Shown here in pieces: positions 56,358 through 64,000 of a stretch of DNA of 64,000 bases. The position numbers were made by a program, and so were the translations under genes. Under the pieces are notes generated by a model. It was not told the DNA's origin and searched no databases. It worked only from the letters and a program-made list of their open reading frames with translations. The stretch's first letter is position 1, and each line of letters starts with the position of its first letter. The stretch comes from Polaromonas sp. (lineage in GTDB: Bacteria > Pseudomonadota > Gammaproteobacteria > Burkholderiales > Burkholderiaceae_C), in contig NZ_JAQSDA010000016.1 in NCBI RefSeq assembly GCF_029945685.1, positions 1 through 64,000 of the forward strand, in the 5' to 3' direction.

Positions 56358-57113
56358 TCAGGCCTGCAGCGCGGCCATGCGCTGCTCGATCAGGGTCCAG
56401 ACCGCGCGCTTGCCAGCATCCGTCGCCCCGCTCCAGCCGGCAATTTCGTCGCGGGTGCGAAAGCAACCCTCACACCAGCCGCTGACCGCATCCATGCGGC
56501 ACACCGAAATGCACGGCGAGGGAAGGTTTTCGGTCTCCGCCCTTATTTCACGGGCGCGGGCAGCTACCAAAAAGATAGCGCGTTGCTGCGCCACATGTTC
56601 CTGCACCGGATCCACCGCCACGTCGGCTACAGGCGCGCCGGTGAGGGCGACGAGCTCTTGCGGACTGAGTTTGAACACGCCATGCGGGTGGCCGGCCGCC
56701 GCCCAGACCTCTTCAAAACGAAACAGGCTCTGGTCGATCAGCGTGACCGGCGGCGTCACATGCGCCAGCGGCGACACGCCGCCTATGGAAAAGCCGGTAC
56801 GGGTCTTGACAAACTCGGCATCCGCGCGGCCCAGCCGTTTGCCGTCGGGGCAGACCAGGGCTTCAATCTTGCGCTCGTCGACCCGCTGGTCGCCAGCGGT
56901 GATGACCAGCACCGCCGCGTCATCGGACTTGCGGCGAAAGATGATGCTTTTGGCAATCTGGCCCAGCGCAATGCCCAGGGCATCGGCCGCCTGCTGCGCG
57001 GTGCGCGCCGCGCCGTCCAGCATCACCGGCGAATGCGGGTGCCCCTTTGCCTGGAGTTCAGCGGCAACGCGCTGTACACCTTCAGGCAGCACCTTCAATT
57101 CGGAACCACACAT
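56358..57113 (-). CDS. YbaK/ProX-type aa-tRNA editing domain fused to DUF1289
   Basis: A 251-residue protein with two parts. Residues 1 to about 165 are a YbaK/ProX domain (SPVMLDGAARTAQQAADALG, then IAKSIIFRR and RLGRADAEFVKTRTGFSIGG), which removes misacylated amino acids from tRNA. Residues from about 200 are DUF1289 (SPCISVCRMDAVSGWCEGCF RTRDEI pattern, three to four Cys). These are normally separate proteins. The joining stretch RAIFLVAARAREIRAETE is encoded by dispersed repeat copy 11. The ATG at 57113 is preferred over 57140. Confidence 0.85.
   Translation of the reverse strand: MCGSELKVLPEGVQRVAAELQAKGHPHSPVMLDGAARTAQQAADALGIALGQIAKSIIFRRKSDDAAVLVITAGDQRVDERKIEALVCPDGKRLGRADAEFVKTRTGFSIGGVSPLAHVTPPVTLIDQSLFRFEEVWAAAGHPHGVFKLSPQELVALTGAPVADVAVDPVQEHVAQQRAIFLVAARAREIRAETENLPSPCISVCRMDAVSGWCEGCFRTRDEIAGWSGATDAGKRAVWTLIEQRMAALQA
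56528..56580 (+). repeat. Dispersed palindromic element, copy 11 (YbaK/DUF1289 junction)
   Basis: TTTCGGTCTCCGCCCTTATT, then TCACGGGCGCGGGCAGCTAC and CAAAAAGATAGCG. Read on the gene's strand it gives RAIFLVAARAREIRAETE, alike in form to copy 3's IALVFVAGRAYSIRAAGR. It lies exactly between the two protein domains. Confidence 0.82.
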
Positions 57114-57149
57114 GTCAAGAGCCCCCCGCTCGCTCAACACGGGAGCGCA

Positions 57150-58058
57150 TCAGCCGGTCCTCTTGTTCAGCAGCGCGGTGGCCGCACGCGAATTGGGTTT
57201 GCGCTCCAGATAGTCGCTGATGAACTTGCCGGCATCAATCAGCTTGTCGAGGTCGATGCCGGTGTCTATGCCCATGCCCTGCAGCATGTACACCACGTCT
57301 TCGGTCGCCACATTGCCGGTTGCTCCCTTGGCATACGGGCAGCCGCCCAGGCCGGCCGACGAGGTGTCGTAGTTCCAGATGCCCATTTCCAGGCAGATCA
57401 GCGTGTTGCCCAGCGCCTGGCCGTAGGTGTCGTGGAAATGGCCCGACACGTCGTTGATGTCGTAGTGCCGCAGCGTCGCTTCCATGGCACGCTGAACCTT
57501 GAGCGGCGTGCCCACGCCAATCGTGTCGGCCACACCCATATGCTGCACACCGATGCCTTTGAGCAAACGCGCGACCATCTCAACGCGCTCTGGCGCCACT
57601 TCGCCCTCGTAAGGGCAGCCTACCGCGCAGGAGATGGCGCCACGCACGCGAATGCCCTGCGACAGGGCGGCTTCTGTGACCGGGCGGAAGCGTTCAATAC
57701 TTTCCTCAATCGAGCAGTTGATGTTGCGCTGGCTGAAAGCCTCGCTGGCTGCGGCAAACACGACGATCTCATCGGGTTTGGATAACACGGCGGCCTCGAA
57801 ACCCTTCATGTTGGGCGTCAGCACCGAATAACGCACGCCGGGCTTGCGCGTGATGCCGGCCATGACCTCGGCAGCGTCGGCCATTTGCGGCACCCACTTG
57901 GGCGACACAAAACTGGTAACTTCAATTTCAGTGAGGCCGGCGTCCTGCAGGCGGTGCACCAGCTCGATCTTGACGGCGGCAGGCACATGCGCTTTTTCGT
58001 TCTGCAGGCCGTCGCGCGGACCGACATCGACAATTTTGACTTTGGATGGAAGGTTCAT
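57150..58058 (-). CDS. Hydroxymethylglutaryl-CoA lyase
   Basis: HMG-CoA lyase splits HMG-CoA to acetoacetate and acetyl-CoA, the last step of leucine catabolism. The 302-residue TIM-barrel protein has VDVGPRDGLQNEKAHVP at the N terminus with the metal Asp, FVSPKWVPQMADA, SGHFHDTYGQALGN with the HxH metal ligands, and SSAGLGGCPYAKGATGN with the catalytic Cys. The ATG at 58058 fits the family. It is only 4 bases after the GhrA-like gene in the leftward run. Confidence 0.94.
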   Translation of the reverse strand: MNLPSKVKIVDVGPRDGLQNEKAHVPAAVKIELVHRLQDAGLTEIEVTSFVSPKWVPQMADAAEVMAGITRKPGVRYSVLTPNMKGFEAAVLSKPDEIVVFAAASEAFSQRNINCSIEESIERFRPVTEAALSQGIRVRGAISCAVGCPYEGEVAPERVEMVARLLKGIGVQHMGVADTIGVGTPLKVQRAMEATLRHYDINDVSGHFHDTYGQALGNTLICLEMGIWNYDTSSAGLGGCPYAKGATGNVATEDVVYMLQGMGIDTGIDLDKLIDAGKFISDYLERKPNSRAATALLNKRTG

Positions 58059-58062
58059 GGGG

Positions 58063-58992
58063 TCAGTATCCTTTTTTTGGGTCAACCACACCGGCAAGGC
58101 TGGAAATCGGCTGCCCCGCCTGAAGCGCCGCGATCTTGCCTGCAATCTGCGCAATGCTTTCCTCGCGCAGGGTACGCGCCGAAGTGTGCGGTGTGACGGT
58201 GATGAGGGGGTGTTTCCAGAAGGGATGGGCGGCGGGGAGCGGTTCGGTGCGAAAGACGTCCAGCGTCGCGCCGGCCAGATGACCGCTGTCGAGCAGCGCG
58301 ATCAGGTCCTCGTCCACCAGGTGCGTGCCGCGCGCCACATTAACCACATACCCGCCGGGTCGCAGCCTGGACAGGGTCTGCCGGTTCATGATGTCCTGCG
58401 TGTCGGGAGTCAGCGGCAGCAGGCACACCAGCACACGCGTGCCCGACAGGAAATCATCCAGCCCGGCCTGCCCTGAAAAACACTGCACGCCCGTAATCGT
58501 TTTTGCAGACCGGCTCCAGCCGAGCACCGGGTAGTCAAACTGCGCCAGCGCCCGGGCCACGCGTTCGCCGAGCACGCCCAGGCCCATGACGCCAACCGGA
58601 AAGTCCTTGCGCAGCCGTGGCTTGCGGTAGGACCAGGTGCCCTGTTTCACATCGGCCTCGTAGCCGTCGAACTCGCGGAAATGCCGGATCACCGCATGGC
58701 ATACGTACTCGGCCATCTGCACCGACATGCCGGCATCGTCCAGCCGCACCACGGCCGTCTGGAACGGCAGGCGCAGCTTCATCAGCGCATCCACGCCGGC
58801 CCCGATGTTGAACAGGGCCTTGAGCCGGGGCTGCTCATCCAGAAACTGCTGGGGCGGCGTCCAGACCACCGCATAGTCCGCCGGCGGGGCGCCCGGCGCC
58901 CACTGTTCAACGTGATCGGCCGGAAAGGCGGCGCGCAAACCGGCCAGCCAGGGCTCGGACTTGGTGTCGGTACAACAAAAGGAAATTCTCAT
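58063..58992 (-). CDS. GhrA-like D-isomer-specific 2-hydroxyacid dehydrogenase
   Basis: A 309-residue NAD(P)-dependent reductase resembling glyoxylate/hydroxypyruvate reductase A. The Rossmann loop is VGVMGLGVLGERVARALAQF, LLPLTPDTQDIMN and the catalytic Arg (VNVARGTHLVDEDL) follow, and the catalytic His is in TVTPHTSARTL. Its place in a leucine-degradation run is unusual; it may act on a 2-ketoacid made nearby or be an unrelated passenger. Confidence 0.88.
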   Translation of the reverse strand: MRISFCCTDTKSEPWLAGLRAAFPADHVEQWAPGAPPADYAVVWTPPQQFLDEQPRLKALFNIGAGVDALMKLRLPFQTAVVRLDDAGMSVQMAEYVCHAVIRHFREFDGYEADVKQGTWSYRKPRLRKDFPVGVMGLGVLGERVARALAQFDYPVLGWSRSAKTITGVQCFSGQAGLDDFLSGTRVLVCLLPLTPDTQDIMNRQTLSRLRPGGYVVNVARGTHLVDEDLIALLDSGHLAGATLDVFRTEPLPAAHPFWKHPLITVTPHTSARTLREESIAQIAGKIAALQAGQPISSLAGVVDPKKGY

Positions 58993-59133
58993 GCCCTGAT
59001 TGTGCCGTGGCGGAACGCTGTGTCGGCAGCAGGCGCGGGGGCCATGAACGAAGCGCCGGGCCGCCCCAAGCGAAGTTCAGCCCCCTCGGGCGGCAGCGAA
59101 GTACACGCAGTGACAAGCGTGGGGGCCATCACT

Positions 59134-61125
59134 CTAGGCCACCATCTTGAGCAGTTCCGCACCCTCGGTGACCTGGTCGCCGGGGGCGTACAACACCTCC
59201 TGCACCACCCCATCGGCCGGTGCGGCAATGGTGTGCTCCATCTTCATGGCTTCCATCACCGCCAGCGCCTGGCCCTTGCTCACCTTGTCGCCCGCCTTCA
59301 CCGCAAACGACACCACCTTGCCCGGCATGGGTGCGGTCAGGCGCCCGGCTTCGCCATGGGCCTCGCCGGCGTGCGCGAGCTGGTCGATCACCATGATCTG
59401 CGTGGCGCCCTGCCGGGCGAACACGTGCACCGTTTCCCCGCGTCGGTAGATGTGGGCGCTGAGGCGTTGCTCGCCAAAACGAATGTCCACCGCGCCGCCG
59501 TTGCCGGCAAACACCAGCACCTCGTCCACATTGCCGACGGCCAGGCGCAGCGCACCGTCGTGCAGATAGGTCAGCGCGGCATGCGCCGGCTCGCCATGAA
59601 ATTCGAACTCGAAACGCCGCAGCGCCACCCCGTGCGAGCGCCAGCCGTCACGCTTGCTGAATGGGTCGGCCGTTTCCTGCGCTTTCTCTTCCAGCAGGCT
59701 CAGGGCCACGGCAGCGGCGGCCGTCAGGGGCAGGCCGAGTTTTTCCTGCTTGAACAGCACTGCCTCTTCGCGCGGGATCAGCGCCGTGTCCAGATCGGCC
59801 CGGGCAAACGAGCGGCTTTGCACCACATGGCGCAAAAACTGCACATTGGTGCTCAAGCCCACGATGTGCAATTGCGCCAGCGCCTCGTCCAGACGCGCCA
59901 ACGCCTGCTCGCGGTTGTCCCCGTGCACGATGAGCTTGGCGATCATCGAGTCGTAATACGGCGAGATCGCATCCCCTTCGCGCACGCCGGCATCCACCCG
60001 CACCAGGCCACGCTCGAAGGAGACCGAGGGCGGCAGGCCGTACACATGCAGTGTGCCGGTGGCCGGCAAAAAGTTGTTGTCCGGGCTTTCGGCGCAGATA
60101 CGCGCCTCGATCGCATGGCCGTGGATGCGCAGCTGGTCCTGCGCCAGCGGCAGCTTCTCACCCGAAGCCACGCGCAGTTGCCACTCCACCAGGTCCAGCC
60201 CGGTGATGGCTTCTGTCACCGGATGTTCCACCTGCAGGCGGGTGTTCATTTCCATGAAGAAGAAGTTCATCGTGCCGTCCTGGCGCTGCTCCACGATGAA
60301 CTCCACCGTCCCGGCGCCGACGTAGCTGACCGCCCTCGCCGCAGCCACTGCAGCCTCGCCCATCTGTTTTCGCATCGCCACTGTCATGCCGGGCGCCGGT
60401 GCTTCTTCCAGCACCTTCTGGTGACGACGCTGCACCGAGCAGTCACGCTCGAACAGGTAGACGTAGTTGCCGTGGGTGTCGCCAAACACCTGGATCTCGA
60501 TATGGCGCGGGCGCTGCGCGTATTTTTCCACCAGCACCGCGTCGTCACCAAAACTGCTGATGGCTTCGCGCTTGCAGGAGGCCAGCGCGGCCTGGAAGTC
60601 TTCCGACTTTTCGACAGCGCGCATGCCCTTGCCGCCGCCCCCTGCGCTGGCCTTGATCAGCACCGGGTAACCGATGCTGTCGGCTTCGCGCTGGAGCAGC
60701 GCCGGATCCTGGTCGCTGCCGTGGTAGCCGGGCACCAACGGCACACCGGCCTTTTCCATCAGCTGTTTGGACTCGGCTTTCAGGCCCATGGCCTTGATGG
60801 CCGAAGCCGGCGGGCCGATGAAGACCAGCCCCGCATCACCGCAGGCCTGGGCGAATTCCTCGTTCTCACTCAGGAAGCCATAACCGGGGTGAATCGCCTC
60901 GGCACCGGTGGCTTTCGCCGCAGCGATGATCTTTTCCCAGCGCAGGTAGCTGTCCTTGGGTGCGCTGCCACCGATGTGGACGGCTTCGTCGCACGCGCTG
61001 ACATGTTTGGCGCCAGCGTCGGCGTCCGAATACACGGCCACGGTCTGGATGGCCATACGACGTGCTGTTGCCGCAACACGGCAGGCGATTTCACCGCGGT
61101 TGGCGATCAGTATTTTCTTAAACAT
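59134..61125 (-). CDS. Biotin-containing acyl-CoA carboxylase alpha subunit (methylcrotonyl-CoA type)
   Basis: A 663-residue protein that carboxylates its own biotin. The biotin carboxylase part runs about 1-450 (MFKKILIANRGEIACRVA, KASAGGGGKGMRAVE, and FFMEMNTRLQVEHPVTEAITG). A linker domain and a C-terminal biotinyl domain with EAMKMEH near residue 628 follow. With the carboxyltransferase whose end lies at 63946 it should form methylcrotonyl-CoA carboxylase, fitting the HMG-CoA lyase and hydratase here. The start region is duplicated and partly inverted. Confidence 0.93.
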   Translation of the reverse strand: MFKKILIANRGEIACRVAATARRMAIQTVAVYSDADAGAKHVSACDEAVHIGGSAPKDSYLRWEKIIAAAKATGAEAIHPGYGFLSENEEFAQACGDAGLVFIGPPASAIKAMGLKAESKQLMEKAGVPLVPGYHGSDQDPALLQREADSIGYPVLIKASAGGGGKGMRAVEKSEDFQAALASCKREAISSFGDDAVLVEKYAQRPRHIEIQVFGDTHGNYVYLFERDCSVQRRHQKVLEEAPAPGMTVAMRKQMGEAAVAAARAVSYVGAGTVEFIVEQRQDGTMNFFFMEMNTRLQVEHPVTEAITGLDLVEWQLRVASGEKLPLAQDQLRIHGHAIEARICAESPDNNFLPATGTLHVYGLPPSVSFERGLVRVDAGVREGDAISPYYDSMIAKLIVHGDNREQALARLDEALAQLHIVGLSTNVQFLRHVVQSRSFARADLDTALIPREEAVLFKQEKLGLPLTAAAAVALSLLEEKAQETADPFSKRDGWRSHGVALRRFEFEFHGEPAHAALTYLHDGALRLAVGNVDEVLVFAGNGGAVDIRFGEQRLSAHIYRRGETVHVFARQGATQIMVIDQLAHAGEAHGEAGRLTAPMPGKVVSFAVKAGDKVSKGQALAVMEAMKMEHTIAAPADGVVQEVLYAPGDQVTEGAELLKMVA

Positions 61126-61153
61126 GGTGGGTTCCCGCGGTGAAATCGCCTGC
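61081..61153. repeat. 19-bp inverted repeat flanking the mccA-type start codon
   Basis: GCAGGCGATTTCACCGCGG at 61081-61099 and CCGCGGTGAAATCGCCTGC at 61135-61153 are perfect reverse complements, with the start codon at 61125 in the 35-base loop. The first arm is coding sequence and the second looks like a flipped copy of it. Confidence 0.92.
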
Positions 61154-61243
61154 GCACGCTTCGCGTGCCAGGCAATGTAGCTTCGCTGCTGCGCCGCCTT
61201 GCGGCTGGTCACCACGGTTCGCGATCAATATTTTTTTAAACAT
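61118..61243 (-). pseudogene. Duplicated start fragment of the carboxylase alpha gene (upstream ORF)
   Basis: An ATG at 61243 begins MFKKILIANRGDQ, matching MFKKILIANRGEI of the real gene, then diverges; this 41-codon frame ends at TAA at 61118, just past the real ATG and out of frame with it. Nucleotide identity of the two copies is high over about 35 bases. The TGA of DUF4126 and this ATG are one base apart, the likely original junction. Confidence 0.8.
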
Positions 61244-61244
61244 G

Positions 61245-61907
61245 TCAGTCGTTCTTTGAAAAAGGAGATTTCAGGGTGAAAGCCGGCGGCAAACCGGTAT
61301 CGGGCTTGCCGCTGAAGATGCGGGCCACACGGGCAAAAAGCTGCGCCAAAAAGCGCCAGCAGAGTCGGATCAGCCACACGCTGAGCACCAGCACAAGCAA
61401 CAGCACAAGCACAAACACCAGCGGATGCGCAATCGCCAGCCACAGGCCGGCCGGCACCAGACCGTCTTCGAGCAGGGACGCCCCCACGTTGCTAAAGGGT
61501 TCGGGCGAAGTGTTGATGGCTGCGCGGGTGGTCGCCTTGGCGGCATGGCTGGTGGCCGCCAGCGTGCCACCCATCAACGCTGCGACCAGCGCCATCAGAC
61601 CACTGTCGGCACCGAACACACCGGCCGCCAGGGCGGCGCCGGCGGGGATGCGGATCAGGGTGTGCACCACGTCCCACAGCGAATCCAGCCCCGGAATCTT
61701 GTCGGCAAAAAATTCGACAAACACCATGAAGCCGCTGGCACCCAGCACCACCGGGTGCGCCAGCAGGTGCAGGCCCTGGGGCAATTGCATCCAGCCCATG
61801 AACCCGGCCAGGCCAGTGAGCAGCACCACCAGGTACAGCCGCACACCGCTGGCCCAGCCGAGCGCGCCGGCAAGAGCAATCAGTTGGGCGGTGTCCATGG
61901 CCTGCAT
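61245..61907 (-). CDS. DUF4126-family membrane protein
   Basis: A 220-residue integral membrane protein with four to six predicted helices, opening TAQLIALAGALGWASGVRLY and containing FVEFFADKIPGLDSLWDVVH and ATSHAAKATTRAAINTSPEP, the DUF4126 hallmark. The function is unknown. It starts in the stop of the enoyl-CoA hydratase (TGATG) and ends one base before the duplicated carboxylase start, so it is firmly in the operon. Confidence 0.85.
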   Translation of the reverse strand: MQAMDTAQLIALAGALGWASGVRLYLVVLLTGLAGFMGWMQLPQGLHLLAHPVVLGASGFMVFVEFFADKIPGLDSLWDVVHTLIRIPAGAALAAGVFGADSGLMALVAALMGGTLAATSHAAKATTRAAINTSPEPFSNVGASLLEDGLVPAGLWLAIAHPLVFVLVLLLVLVLSVWLIRLCWRFLAQLFARVARIFSGKPDTGLPPAFTLKSPFSKND

Positions 61908-62686
61908 CAGATGAGCCAGCCGGGCTTGCGTTTTTGCAGAAAGGAATGCACGCCTTCACGGCCTTCCGGGCTGACGCGGATGTCGGCAATGCCCTCCACC
62001 GTCATCTGCACCAGCGCCGGGGTGATTTCCTGTTCTGCCACGTCCTGCACCAGCTTTTTGCACAGGCGCACCGCCTGCGGGCCGGCATTGACCAGCGTTT
62101 TCACCAGCTCGGCCACCTTGCCGTCGAGCTCGGCGGCACTCACCACCTCATGCACAAACCCGATGCGCAGGGCTTCCGCGGCACTGAAACGTTCGGCGGT
62201 CAGGAAGTAGCGGTGCGACGCCCGCGCGCCCATGGCGCGAATCACATACGGGCTGATGGTCGCGGGAATCAGGCCCAGCTTCACCTCGCTGAGGCAATAA
62301 CCGGCGGTGTCCACCGAGACCGCGATGTCGCAGGCCGCCACCAGGCCGGTGCCGCCCGCATACACATCGCCCTGCACCTTGGCAATCGTCGGTTTGGGGC
62401 AGGCATAAATCACGCGCAGCATCTCGGCCAGGGCGCCGGCATCGGCGAGGTTTTCCTCGCGCGAGTAGGTGGCCATGCGTTTCATCCAGTTCAGGTCGGC
62501 GCCGGCGCAGAAGGCCGTGCCGTTGGCCGCCAGCACGATGCAGCGCACGTCGTCACGCCCACCGAGGTCCTGAAAACACGCGGTCAGCTCGGCGATGACT
62601 TCATCGTTGAACGCGTTGCGAACGTCGGGGCGATTGAGGGTGACGGTGGCCACGCCGCCGTCACAGGCCAGTTGCAGGTGATTCAT
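61907..62686 (-). CDS. Enoyl-CoA hydratase/isomerase family protein (methylglutaconyl-CoA hydratase-like)
   Basis: A 259-residue crotonase-fold enzyme. The oxyanion-hole residues lie in AFCAGADLNWMKRM and GDVYAGGTGLVAACDIAVSV, and the Glu-containing loop is SEVKLGLIPATISPYVIRAM. Its position between the acyl-CoA dehydrogenase and carboxylase genes fits 3-methylglutaconyl-CoA hydratase of leucine breakdown, which is inferred from context. It overlaps DUF4126 by one base. Confidence 0.9.
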   Translation of the reverse strand: MNHLQLACDGGVATVTLNRPDVRNAFNDEVIAELTACFQDLGGRDDVRCIVLAANGTAFCAGADLNWMKRMATYSREENLADAGALAEMLRVIYACPKPTIAKVQGDVYAGGTGLVAACDIAVSVDTAGYCLSEVKLGLIPATISPYVIRAMGARASHRYFLTAERFSAAEALRIGFVHEVVSAAELDGKVAELVKTLVNAGPQAVRLCKKLVQDVAEQEITPALVQMTVEGIADIRVSPEGREGVHSFLQKRKPGWLI

Positions 62687-62696
62687 GGTTTCTTCC

Positions 62697-63836
62697 TCAG
62701 TACCTTTTTGCCACTTCTTCCAGCATCACTTCGGTGGCACCGCCACCGATCGCCAGCACGCGCGCATCGCGCCACAGGCGCTCGATCGCGGTTTCGCGGA
62801 TGAAGCCCATGCCGCCGTGGAACTGCTGACACGTCTGCACCACCTCGTTGACCAGCTCGCCGGTCAGCGCCTTGAGCATGGACACGTCCTGCACGATGTC
62901 GTGGCCTTGCGTGACGCGCCAGGCGCAGTGGTACATGAAGGCGCGCGCGGCACGCGTCTTGGCGTCCAGCATGGCCAGGCGCTGGCGAATCACCTGCTGG
63001 TCCCACAGCGGCCCGCCGAAGGCCTGGCGCTGGCGCACGTAGTCGAGTGTGAGCTTGAGCGCCTGCTGGCAATGGCCGACCGCCATCGCGCCCAGCGCAA
63101 TACGCTCAGTCTGGAAGTTTTTCATCACCGAATAAAAACCCTTGCCCTCCTCGCCCAGCAGGTTCCAGGCGGGGATGCGCACGTTGTCGAAGATCAGCTC
63201 GGCGGTGTCCGAGGACAGCCAGCCGGTTTTCTTGAGCGCCCGGCCGACGGTGAAGCCCGGCGTGCCTTTTTCGACGATGAACATCGAGATGTCGCGCTTG
63301 CCCGGCCCGGTCTTGGCGGCGACGAAGTACAGGTCGGCATGGACGCCGTTGGTGATGAACATCTTGGTGCCATTGATCACCCAGTCGTCGCCATCGCGTT
63401 TGGCGGTGCTGCGAATACCGGCCACGTCGGAGCCGGCGCCCGGCTCGGTGATGCCGACGGCGGTGATCAACTCACCGGCGATCACCTTCTTCATGTACTT
63501 GTCTTTTTGCGCCGCATTGCCCGCGTGGTGCAAATGCGGGCTGGCCATGTCGGTGTGGACCAGCACGGTGATGATGAAGCCGGCAAAGGTGGACTGCGAC
63601 AGCGCCTCGGCAAACACCAGGTTGGTCATCGCGTCGCTGTCGGCACCGCCGTATTGCTCTTCGTACATCAGGCCGAACAGGCCGGCGGCACCCATGCGTT
63701 TGAGCACATCGCGCGGCACAAAGCCGGTTTCTTCCCAGGCGGCGGCGTGTGGCTCCACCTCTTTGGCGATGAAACGGCCGATCTGGTCGCGCAGGGACTC
63801 GTACTCGGGCGTGTCGTAGATGGAAACGTTGGACAT
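62697..63836 (-). CDS. Acyl-CoA dehydrogenase
   Basis: A 379-residue flavoprotein. AVGITEPGAGSDVAGIRSTA is the conserved FAD/substrate region at about 120-140, NGTKMFITNGVHADLYFVAA follows, and the C-terminal QQFHGGMGFIRETAIERLWR and GGGATEVMLEEVA complete the fold. The catalytic base is not certain; no standard isovaleryl-CoA dehydrogenase opening is seen, so the substrate may be isovaleryl-CoA or a related branched acyl-CoA. It lies 10 bases before the hydratase gene. Confidence 0.9.
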   Translation of the reverse strand: MSNVSIYDTPEYESLRDQIGRFIAKEVEPHAAAWEETGFVPRDVLKRMGAAGLFGLMYEEQYGGADSDAMTNLVFAEALSQSTFAGFIITVLVHTDMASPHLHHAGNAAQKDKYMKKVIAGELITAVGITEPGAGSDVAGIRSTAKRDGDDWVINGTKMFITNGVHADLYFVAAKTGPGKRDISMFIVEKGTPGFTVGRALKKTGWLSSDTAELIFDNVRIPAWNLLGEEGKGFYSVMKNFQTERIALGAMAVGHCQQALKLTLDYVRQRQAFGGPLWDQQVIRQRLAMLDAKTRAARAFMYHCAWRVTQGHDIVQDVSMLKALTGELVNEVVQTCQQFHGGMGFIRETAIERLWRDARVLAIGGGATEVMLEEVAKRY

Positions 63837-63868
63837 GGAAGCCTTGTTCTGAGTTTGTTATTTCCCCA

Positions 63869-63919
63869 CCGTTCGCGTTGAGCTTGTCGAAACGCCTTCG
63901 ACAGGCTCAGGCCGAACGG
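63869..63919. repeat. Dispersed interspersed palindrome (51 bases)
   Basis: CCGTTCGCGTTGAGCTTGTC, then GAAACGCC, then TTCGACAGGCTCAGGCCGAA and CGG: long imperfect inverted arms (CCGTTCG.../...CGAACGG and GAGCTTGTCGAA/TTCGACAGGCTC). This sequence type is a widespread intergenic repeat in betaproteobacteria. It lies between the carboxyltransferase end and the acyl-CoA dehydrogenase gene. Confidence 0.8.
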
Positions 63920-63945
63920 GAAGGGTACGGAGAATCACATGGGCC

Positions 63946-64000
63946 TCACATGCGGAAGACGCCGAACTTCGGCTCGGGAATCGGTGCGTTCAGGCTGACG
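63946..64000 (-). CDS. Acyl-CoA carboxylase carboxyltransferase subunit, 3' end only (methylcrotonyl type)
   Basis: Only the last 17 codons lie in the window: LNAPIPEPKFGVFRM and the stop. The FGVFRM end is characteristic of the methylcrotonyl-CoA carboxylase beta subunit. It is the upstream member of the leftward operon and partners the alpha subunit at 59134-61125. Confidence 0.7.
   Translation of the reverse strand, partial: VSLNAPIPEPKFGVFRM

Noticed and set aside
58681..61143. 820-codon open frame on the plus strand
   Set aside because: It is antisense to the carboxylase alpha and GhrA-like genes, low in complexity and without recognisable domains.

Overview
The window is 64 kb of a high-GC betaproteobacterial chromosome. 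Gene content and order (ahcY with an SAH riboswitch, phoH-ybeY, ruvAB, erpA-bactofilin-rpsI-rplM, paaABCDE, a leucine-degradation cluster, a double-length UvrA) point to Comamonadaceae, something like Polaromonas, Rhodoferax or Variovorax. This placement rests on recognised proteins, not on a database search. No rRNA, tRNA, CRISPR array, prophage or transposase gene was seen. Coding density is very high, and no gene-free stretch clearly exceeds 300 bases; the longest is about 260 to 300 bases at 8800-9056.

Layout. 113-7667: a MidA-type methyltransferase facing left, then a tightly packed rightward run of a pteridine-reductase-like SDR, folB, ttcA, a lipoprotein, a histidine phosphatase, a DSD1-type PLP enzyme and an unusual fusion of an alkylglycerol-monooxygenase-like hydroxylase to a YhhN/TMEM86-type lysoplasmalogenase domain. 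7783-9560: small genes, including an AT-richer lipoprotein gene framed by perfect 12-bp inverted repeats that look like integron cassette boundaries. 9590-14518 (leftward): ruvA-ruvB followed by a MacA/MacB-like ABC exporter. 14635-17209: phoH-ybeY and an EF-hand/M23 protein. 17220-19827 (leftward): tyrS, a CDF metal exporter and dtd. 20022-22676: an M23 peptidase and anmK. 22834-25475 (leftward): rplM-rpsI, a DUF6776-like protein, a bactofilin and erpA.

25699-30688 is a signalling block: a Ser/Thr kinase on the minus strand, rlmJ, and a response regulator-cyclase-kinase triple fusion whose cyclase domain has lost key catalytic residues. 30711-34583 is the phenylacetyl-CoA epoxidase operon paaABCDE behind a 30-bp palindromic operator. 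35108-38161 is a GbsR-type regulator coupled to cyanide-insensitive-type cytochrome bd genes. 40343-43991 is the SAH riboswitch-ahcY-tlyA-metF methyl-cycle operon. 45864-51740 is a tandem UvrA of 1958 residues. 53829-55487 is an MHS-type transporter. 55668-64000 is a leftward leucine/isovalerate-type degradation cluster (mccB end, acyl-CoA dehydrogenase, enoyl-CoA hydratase, DUF4126, mccA, GhrA-like, HMG-CoA lyase) followed by a YbaK-DUF1289 fusion and an HCCA isomerase.

The most striking feature that crosses genes is a family of about eleven related 50-65 bp elements, seen at 1.4, 3.5, 7.1, 15.6, 27.8, 32.6, 34.2, 38.3, 39.5, 44.3 and 56.5 kb. Nine of them lie inside or over the ends of protein-coding genes. 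Five copies read on the antisense side all use the same reading frame, and three of four read on the sense side share another, so they behave like in-frame protein-coding palindromic elements. Several sit at domain boundaries: the paaE linker, the hydroxylase/YhhN junction and the YbaK/DUF1289 junction. Two local rearrangements are also visible: a decayed copy of the metF 3' end, and a duplicated and inverted start region of mccA.
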